A stretch of 64,000 bases of DNA from Hyphomicrobiales bacterium (GTDB taxonomy: Bacteria > Pseudomonadota > Alphaproteobacteria > Rhizobiales > Xanthobacteraceae), in contig JACPOA010000031.1 in assembly GCA_016185205.1 (NCBI GenBank), positions 124,001 to 188,000 of the forward strand. The letters run 5' to 3'. The notes under the pieces were generated by a model. The model searched no databases. It was not told the origin of the DNA and saw nothing but the letters and a program-made list of their open reading frames with translations. The first letter of the stretch is position 1, and every line of letters begins with the position of its first letter. Below are positions 62,762 to 64,000 of this stretch, piece after piece. A program made the position numbers and the translations under genes.

Positions 62762-64000
62762 ATGGCGGTCACACCGACTGGGCAACGGCCCGCGATTGCC
62801 GCCGAAGCCTTCCTGCGCGCGCTCGCCGATCACGGCGCCGATTATCTGTTCGTCAATCCCGGCACTGATTTTCCGCCGATCGTGGAAGCTTTCGGCCGCG
62901 CCAAGAAGACCAATGCCAAGGTTCCTAAACCTGTTTTAGTGCCGCACGAGAACCTGGCGGTCGCCATGGCGCACGGCGCCTATCTGATGAGCGGCCGCCC
63001 TCAGGCGATGATGGTTCACACCAGCGTCGGCACCGCCAACACCATCAACAATCTCGTCAACCTGTCGCGTGATCGCGTGCCGCTGATCCTGGCCGCCGGC
63101 CGCACGCCGCTCACCGAGAAGGGCGCGTTCGGCACGCGCTCGCGCCCGATCCAATGGGGCCAGGAAATGTTCGACCAGGCCGGCATGGTGCGCGAGCTGG
63201 TGAAATGGGATTACGAATTGCGCGTGCCGTCCCAGGTCGGCGACATGGTCGCGCGCGGCGTGGAAGTGGCGATGGCGCATCCGCGCGGGCCGGTCTACCT
63301 GATGCTGCCGCGCGAGCCGCTGTCGGCGCCGCTCTCCGAGCCGATCGCGCCGATCAAGCCGCGCGCGGCGGCGGCGCCCGTGCATCCCGATCCGAAGTCG
63401 ATCGCCACGCTGGCGGAATGGATCGCAGGTGCCGAGCGGCCGCTGATCATCACCACCGTGCTTGCTCCCGAGGCGGTGCGAGCGCTGAGCGCGCTGGCCG
63501 AGCGCTGCGCCATCCCCGTGATCGCGCATAGTCCGCGCAGCGTCTGCCTGCCGTCCAGCCATCCCATGCATTTCGGCTTCGAGCCGGGCACCCTGGTCAG
63601 CGATGCCGATCTGGTGATCGTGCTGGAATGCGACGTGCCGTGGATTCCACATCTACAACATCCGACGGCGGGCTGCCGCGTCGCGCATGTCGCGGAAGAC
63701 CCGTTCTTCGTGCGCTATCCGATGCGCAGCTTCCCAAGCGACCTCAGCGTTCAGGCCGGCGCGAGCAATGCGCTGGAAGCGCTGATCGTGGCGGTCGAGC
63801 CGCGCCTGCAGATGGCGGACGCGCGCATCGCCGCGCGCCGCGCCCGCCTGACCGAGCGCATGCGCACAAGGCGCGCGCAGCTGACCAAGGATTCCGCCGT
63901 CGGCGAGCGCATCTCGCCGGAATATCTGTCGCGCGCCATCGGCGAGGCGTTGGGCGAGGACGCCATAATCTTCAACGAATATCCGCTGCGGCCGGACCAT
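62762..64000 (+). CDS. Thiamine diphosphate-dependent enzyme (acetolactate synthase-like), 3' end missing
   Basis: Open from ATG 62762 to the window end: 413 codons visible. Begins MAVTPTGQRPAIAAEAFLRA; N-terminal PYR domain with DYLFVNPGTDFPPIVEAFGR, PHENLAVAMAHGAYLMSGRP (catalytic Glu in HEN) and VGTANTINNLVNLSRDRVPLILAAGRTP; middle domain around residues 195-340. The C-terminal ThDP-binding GDG motif lies beyond the window. Resembles benzoylformate/indolepyruvate decarboxylase-type or acetolactate synthase-like proteins; substrate unknown. It follows the 2-oxoacid oxidoreductase genes, so it may act on the same aryl 2-oxoacid. Confidence 0.85.
   Translation, partial: MAVTPTGQRPAIAAEAFLRALADHGADYLFVNPGTDFPPIVEAFGRAKKTNAKVPKPVLVPHENLAVAMAHGAYLMSGRPQAMMVHTSVGTANTINNLVNLSRDRVPLILAAGRTPLTEKGAFGTRSRPIQWGQEMFDQAGMVRELVKWDYELRVPSQVGDMVARGVEVAMAHPRGPVYLMLPREPLSAPLSEPIAPIKPRAAAAPVHPDPKSIATLAEWIAGAERPLIITTVLAPEAVRALSALAERCAIPVIAHSPRSVCLPSSHPMHFGFEPGTLVSDADLVIVLECDVPWIPHLQHPTAGCRVAHVAEDPFFVRYPMRSFPSDLSVQAGASNALEALIVAVEPRLQMADARIAARRARLTERMRTRRAQLTKDSAVGERISPEYLSRAIGEALGEDAIIFNEYPLRPDH

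Overview
The window is high-GC, densely packed bacterial chromosome. Gene order (ptsP-prfA-prmC-DUF4167; phbB-phbA divergent from phaR; mtgA-rpmF beside a polyprenyl synthase) and the repertoire of aromatic-degradation genes point to an alphaproteobacterium of the order Hyphomicrobiales (Rhizobiales), probably near Nitrobacteraceae/Xanthobacteraceae. This placement comes from protein family resemblance and synteny recalled from memory, not from a search. No rRNA, tRNA, CRISPR array, integrase or transposase gene was seen.

Layout. 1-7.5 kb: ptsP (5' end cut), prfA and prmC in a translationally coupled run, a DUF4167 gene behind a 486-base non-coding leader, a methyltransferase, a glyoxalase II-type hydrolase and a cupin. 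7.8-10.3 kb: an isolated two-gene cassette of a flavin monooxygenase-like protein and an ATP-grasp ligase. 10.4-13.3 kb: the polyhydroxybutyrate genes phbB, phbA and phaR. 13.3-29.7 kb: mostly housekeeping, including a GGDEF/EAL protein, YceI, gamma-glutamyltransferase, L32, mtgA, a polyprenyl synthase, a cation/proton antiporter, ispG, a Fur-family regulator, 3-hydroxybutyrate dehydrogenase, a patatin and a macrodomain protein.

29.8-43 kb is a long minus-strand catabolic block. In transcription order it encodes an HTH-methyltransferase fusion, a MetF-like reductase, two MetE-C-terminal-like zinc enzymes, an orphan substrate-binding protein, two more MetE-like enzymes, a MaoC hydratase, an acyl-CoA dehydrogenase, a CaiB-type CoA-transferase, a 3-hydroxyisobutyrate dehydrogenase-like enzyme and a lactonase-like metallo-beta-lactamase. 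All four MetE-like paralogues keep the His-x-Cys/Glu/Cys zinc set. I know of no pathway assigned to this combination, and it is the best candidate for an undescribed system.

43.3-47.6 kb carries the ends of the protocatechuate beta-ketoadipate route: pcaG, pcaH, a thiolase and a CatI/CatJ-type CoA-transferase. A DUF3237 gene at 47.7-48.3 kb is broken by two back-to-back 77-base palindromes. 48.3-55.9 kb is a hydroxycinnamate (ferulate/p-coumarate) side-chain cluster: a MarR regulator, a substrate-binding protein, an enoyl-CoA hydratase, a feruloyl-CoA synthase-like ligase, a thiolase, an SDR, a thioesterase and a second MarR. 56-64 kb holds a TRAP transporter, a two-subunit indolepyruvate-oxidoreductase-like enzyme and a thiamine diphosphate enzyme that runs off the window.

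Taken together, the right-hand 34 kb reads as a lignin-monomer and aromatic-acid catabolic island: uptake, CoA activation, side-chain shortening, protocatechuate cleavage, then succinyl-CoA and acetyl-CoA. The acetyl-CoA could feed the PHB genes. A canonical O-demethylase (VanAB, LigM type) is not visible, which makes the MetE/MetF-like block of special interest.
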